Source of the DNA: Dyadobacter crusticola DSM 16708
GTDB taxonomy: Bacteria; Bacteroidota; Bacteroidia; Cytophagales; Spirosomataceae
Reading direction: 5' to 3'
Assembly: GCF_000701505.1 (NCBI RefSeq)
Contig: NZ_JNJB01000006.1
Coordinates: 124,001-188,000 of the forward strand
Length of the DNA: 64,000 nucleotides
The notes under the pieces were generated by a model that worked only from the letters and a program-made list of their open reading frames with translations, made no database searches and was not told the origin of the DNA. The position numbers and the translations under genes are program-made. Of the stretch, positions 61,823 through 64,000 are shown piece after piece. How positions within the stretch are numbered: the first letter of the stretch is position 1; every line of letters starts with the position of its first letter.

Positions 61823-62773
61823 TCAGGAGTTGATGTTTTTAAATTCTCCGGCCTTGTTTGTACAGCCGAAAAGCGCAAATTTTTTCAGCATAAACTGCTT
61901 GTATTCTTCCATGAACAGCTTTCCTGGTGTGGTCGGCGCAAATTCCTCGGGGCGGTCCCGGAAAAATTCACGGTTCACCATTGTCCAGAGCAGCCGCGTA
62001 TCAGTCGCAATGTTGATCTTGCAGATACCCAGCGGGATCGCCCTTTTTATTTCTTCTTCCTGAACTCCCTTTGCATCGGTTTTTAGCTTGCCGCCAGCTG
62101 CATTGATGCGGCCGATTACTTCGGGAATCACATTCGAGCCGCCGTGCAGCACGAGCGGAAAACCCGGAAGTCTTTTCTGGATTTCTTCTAGAATGTGAAA
62201 CTGTAAACCCTGGCCTCCAGAGAATTTATAAGCACCGTGACTGGTACCCACTGCAATCGCCAGACTATCACAGTCTGTCGCACTTACAAAGTCGACCACT
62301 TCCTGAGGGTTGGTGTAAAAAGAATGGGCAGCATCAACAGTCAGATCGTCTTCCACACCCGCCAAAACGCCCAGTTCCGCTTCCACACTGATATTCTTTG
62401 CATGCGCCTTTTCTACCACGACCTTGGTTCTGGCTACATTCTCTGCAAAACTATCATGTGAAGCGTCGATCATCACCGAGGTATAGCCGCCTTTCTCAAT
62501 CGCATCAAAAATGTGTGCTTCGTAACCGTGGTCCATGTGAATGGCATAAGTTACATCCGGGTAGATCCGTGCGGCGGCGCCAATCATCGAGAGTAGCATT
62601 TCGGGGTGCGCGTAGTCTCTTGCAAAAGGCGTCGTTTGAACAATAAACGGCGCCTGAGCTTCCTGCGCCGCCGCAAACAGACCATGGATTTCCTCCATAA
62701 AAAACACATTCACCGCCGGAATCGCATAGCGGGAGTAGCATTGAGCGAAGAGTTGTTTGGTGGTTAGGAGCAT
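61823..62773 (-). CDS. iolJ: Class II aldolase of inositol catabolism
   Basis: A 316-residue zinc-dependent class II fructose-bisphosphate aldolase family enzyme. Motifs: TYAIHMDHGYEAHIFDAIEK (zinc His and catalytic Asp), SVMIDASHDSFAENVARTK, EAELGVLAGVEDD, IAVGTSHGAYKFSGGQG, LVLHGGSNVIPEVI and CKINIATDTRLLW. In this operon it most likely cleaves 2-deoxy-5-keto-gluconate 6-phosphate to dihydroxyacetone phosphate and malonate semialdehyde, as IolJ does. A fructose- or tagatose-bisphosphate aldolase cannot be fully excluded on sequence alone. Preceded by a tandem repeat that separates it from the transporter. Confidence 0.88.
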   Translation of the reverse strand: MLLTTKQLFAQCYSRYAIPAVNVFFMEEIHGLFAAAQEAQAPFIVQTTPFARDYAHPEMLLSMIGAAARIYPDVTYAIHMDHGYEAHIFDAIEKGGYTSVMIDASHDSFAENVARTKVVVEKAHAKNISVEAELGVLAGVEDDLTVDAAHSFYTNPQEVVDFVSATDCDSLAIAVGTSHGAYKFSGGQGLQFHILEEIQKRLPGFPLVLHGGSNVIPEVIGRINAAGGKLKTDAKGVQEEEIKRAIPLGICKINIATDTRLLWTMVNREFFRDRPEEFAPTTPGKLFMEEYKQFMLKKFALFGCTNKAGEFKNINS

Positions 62774-62782
62774 ACTTGGCTT

Positions 62783-62887
62783 TCGGCTTTCGGCTTTCGG
62801 CCGTCGGCTTTTTTGATCTGGTAATTTTTTGGTTGTCGGCTATCGGCTTTCGGCCGTCGGCTTTTTTGATCTCGTAATTATTTGGTT
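62783..62887. repeat. Tandem repeat of a 53-bp unit with REP-like CGGC/GCCG palindromes
   Basis: Two copies (62783-62834 and 62836-62887) differ at three positions. Each begins TCGGCTTTCGGC or TCGGCTATCGGC, contains the palindromic CGGCCG core, and ends TTTTTTGATCTsGTAATT. Related reversed units (GCCGACTGCCGACTGCCGA) lie at 62955-62974. They fill the gap between transporter and aldolase genes. Confidence 0.7.
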
Positions 62888-62977
62888 ACTACGACTCATA
62901 CTTCATTCTTGTAACCATCTAAAATATTGGCCCAGCCAACATATAATAGCGGATAGCCGACTGCCGACTGCCGAAGT

Positions 62978-64000
62978 CTACCAAAACACCGTATACAACG
63001 CCGCTATCACTCCGCATATCAATATCGAACCGATCACGAAGCTTTGGCCGGGCATGAACATTGATTTTTCTATTTTCAAGCCCTTCGGATTGTTGCGGCT
63101 TTTTGGGTCTGCCAGGGTGATTGCAACGATGACCGCGCAGAGTATCAGGAAGATGTAGCCCATTCTGTCAAGAAAAGGTACTTCTGGCGCCAGGAATTTT
63201 CCGGCGGTTGATAGCGGGATTGTGAGCAATGCGGCTGTCAGCGCGGCTGCGGAAGTTGTTCTCTTCCAGAACATTCCTAAAATAAAAATCGCGAATACGC
63301 CTGGTGTGATAAAGCTGCTGTATTCCTGGATAAACTGGTAAGCCTGGTCAAGCACACGCAGCTGCGGCGCGATCAATACGCCGATCGCCATAGCTACATA
63401 AATGGTATAGCGACCAATGCGGACCAGCTGCTTCTCGGAGGCATTTGGTGCAATGTATTGTTTGTAAATGTCGAGTGTAAATATGGTTGAAATACTGTTC
63501 GCTTTTCCCGCCAGGGACGCTACTATCGCTGCTGTCAATGCAGCAAAGGCCATTCCTTTCAAGCCAGCTGGCAATAAGTTGAGCAGCACGGGATAGGCGT
63601 GATCGGGCTTTACTGCACCTGCTCCGTCGAGCATTTCCCGCTGGAACATTCCGTTTTGGTACAAAACAAAGGCTGCAATTCCTGGAATCACGACGATAAT
63701 CGGGATCAATAGTTTAAGTAAAGCTGCGAACAGAATACCCTTGCGCGCAGTCGGCAAATCGGCTCCCAGGCTACGTTGAATGATGTATTGATTGCATCCA
63801 AAATAAGCGAGGTTATTGATCCACATTGCACCTATGATCACTGTTAAGCCTGGTAAGTCTTTGTAAAAAGGATTTTCTTTCGGCAAGATCATGTGGAAAT
63901 GGGAATCGGCCTGGTCCCTGAGCAATGCGAGTGCATTGAAAATGCCGGGCTTGTTGAAATGCGTGGAAACAAGGTCCAACGCAAGATAAGTAGTAGCCAG
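62978..64000 (-). CDS. Sodium/solute symporter family transporter, C-terminal part
   Basis: At least 341 residues of an SSS (SLC5-like) symporter; the frame stays open through the right edge, so the N-terminus is missing. Helices include ENPFYKDLPGLTVIIGAMWI, NNLAYFGCNQYIIQRSLGAD (family signature), AFAALTAAIVASLAGKANSI and GVFAIFILGMFWKRTTSAAA. Its position at the head of the inositol genes suggests sodium-coupled uptake of myo-inositol, by inference. The stop is just after GCCGA-type repeats, and the aldolase gene follows 204 bases later. Confidence 0.9.
   Translation of the reverse strand: MATTYLALDLVSTHFNKPGIFNALALLRDQADSHFHMILPKENPFYKDLPGLTVIIGAMWINNLAYFGCNQYIIQRSLGADLPTARKGILFAALLKLLIPIIVVIPGIAAFVLYQNGMFQREMLDGAGAVKPDHAYPVLLNLLPAGLKGMAFAALTAAIVASLAGKANSISTIFTLDIYKQYIAPNASEKQLVRIGRYTIYVAMAIGVLIAPQLRVLDQAYQFIQEYSSFITPGVFAIFILGMFWKRTTSAAALTAALLTIPLSTAGKFLAPEVPFLDRMGYIFLILCAVIVAITLADPKSRNNPKGLKIEKSMFMPGQSFVIGSILICGVIAALYTVFW

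Noticed and set aside
62783..62974. CRISPR-like array
   Set aside because: Only two near-contiguous 53-bp copies with no spacers, and no cas gene in the window.

Overview
The window looks like chromosomal DNA of a Bacteroidota bacterium of the order Cytophagales, probably Dyadobacter or a close relative. This rests on gene content: two SusC/SusD pairs, a gliding-motility/T9SS type B C-terminal domain, a CzcA-CzcC fused metal efflux protein, Bacteroidota-type -7 boxes (TAnnTTTG) and many SPII lipoproteins. The genus is an inference from protein style and was not tested by a search. No tRNA, rRNA, CRISPR array, insertion sequence, integrase or phage gene was seen.

Layout. 0-4.6 kb: the end of a di-heme cytochrome c peroxidase, an AraC regulator divergent from two NmrA-like oxidoreductases, and a membrane-anchored protein with a DNA-binding-like N-terminus. 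4.7-16.9 kb: two glycan-uptake loci. The first has a SusC broken by a one-base frameshift, a SusD and a large secreted protein with a duplicated C-terminal domain. The second has an intact SusC/SusD pair. 17-20.2 kb: an orphan HigA-like regulator, then an AhpD-like protein, a YCII/DGPF protein, an ECF42-type sigma factor with a TPR-like tail and a GNAT enzyme. 20.3-24.7 kb: a nitrilase-family hydrolase, a NarL-type regulator lacking its phospho-acceptor Asp, and an HPP-ClC-SemiSWEET membrane transport operon.

24.9-28.8 kb: a three-gene PaoABC-type molybdenum aldehyde oxidoreductase with a Tat signal on the small subunit. 28.8-33.7 kb: a serine beta-lactamase-like hydrolase and a 995-residue hybrid histidine kinase with two kinase cores. 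33.7-39.7 kb: a heavy-metal RND efflux operon (small secreted protein, CzcA-CzcC fusion, CzcB) with an inverted repeat at its start. 39.8-46.7 kb: a TlpA-type thioredoxin protein, a stand-alone double-receiver protein, small enzymes, and a beta-propeller/phosphodiesterase pair.

46.8-58.1 kb: a cupredoxin-dehydrogenase-HEAT fusion protein, a DUF748 (AsmA-like) protein, a PhnO-like acetyltransferase, PlsC and an acyl-ACP desaturase placed divergently (lipid synthesis), a T9SS-exported PKD/Ig-type protein and an S41 protease lipoprotein. 58.3-58.9 kb: a DUF433/DUF5615 toxin-antitoxin-like pair. 58.9-64 kb: a minus-strand myo-inositol catabolism operon reading transporter, IolJ-type aldolase, IolD, IolE, with low-complexity and palindromic repeats in its intergenic gaps. 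The transporter runs off the right edge.

The most useful points for follow-up are the broken SusC, the secreted 825-aa protein beside it, a 33-bp purine-rich element shared by two distant loci, the cupredoxin fusion protein, the Asp-less response regulator, the start-overlapping inverted repeat of the metal operon, and an apparent excess of the palindrome AATGCATT. No single region is clearly a new defence or mobile system.
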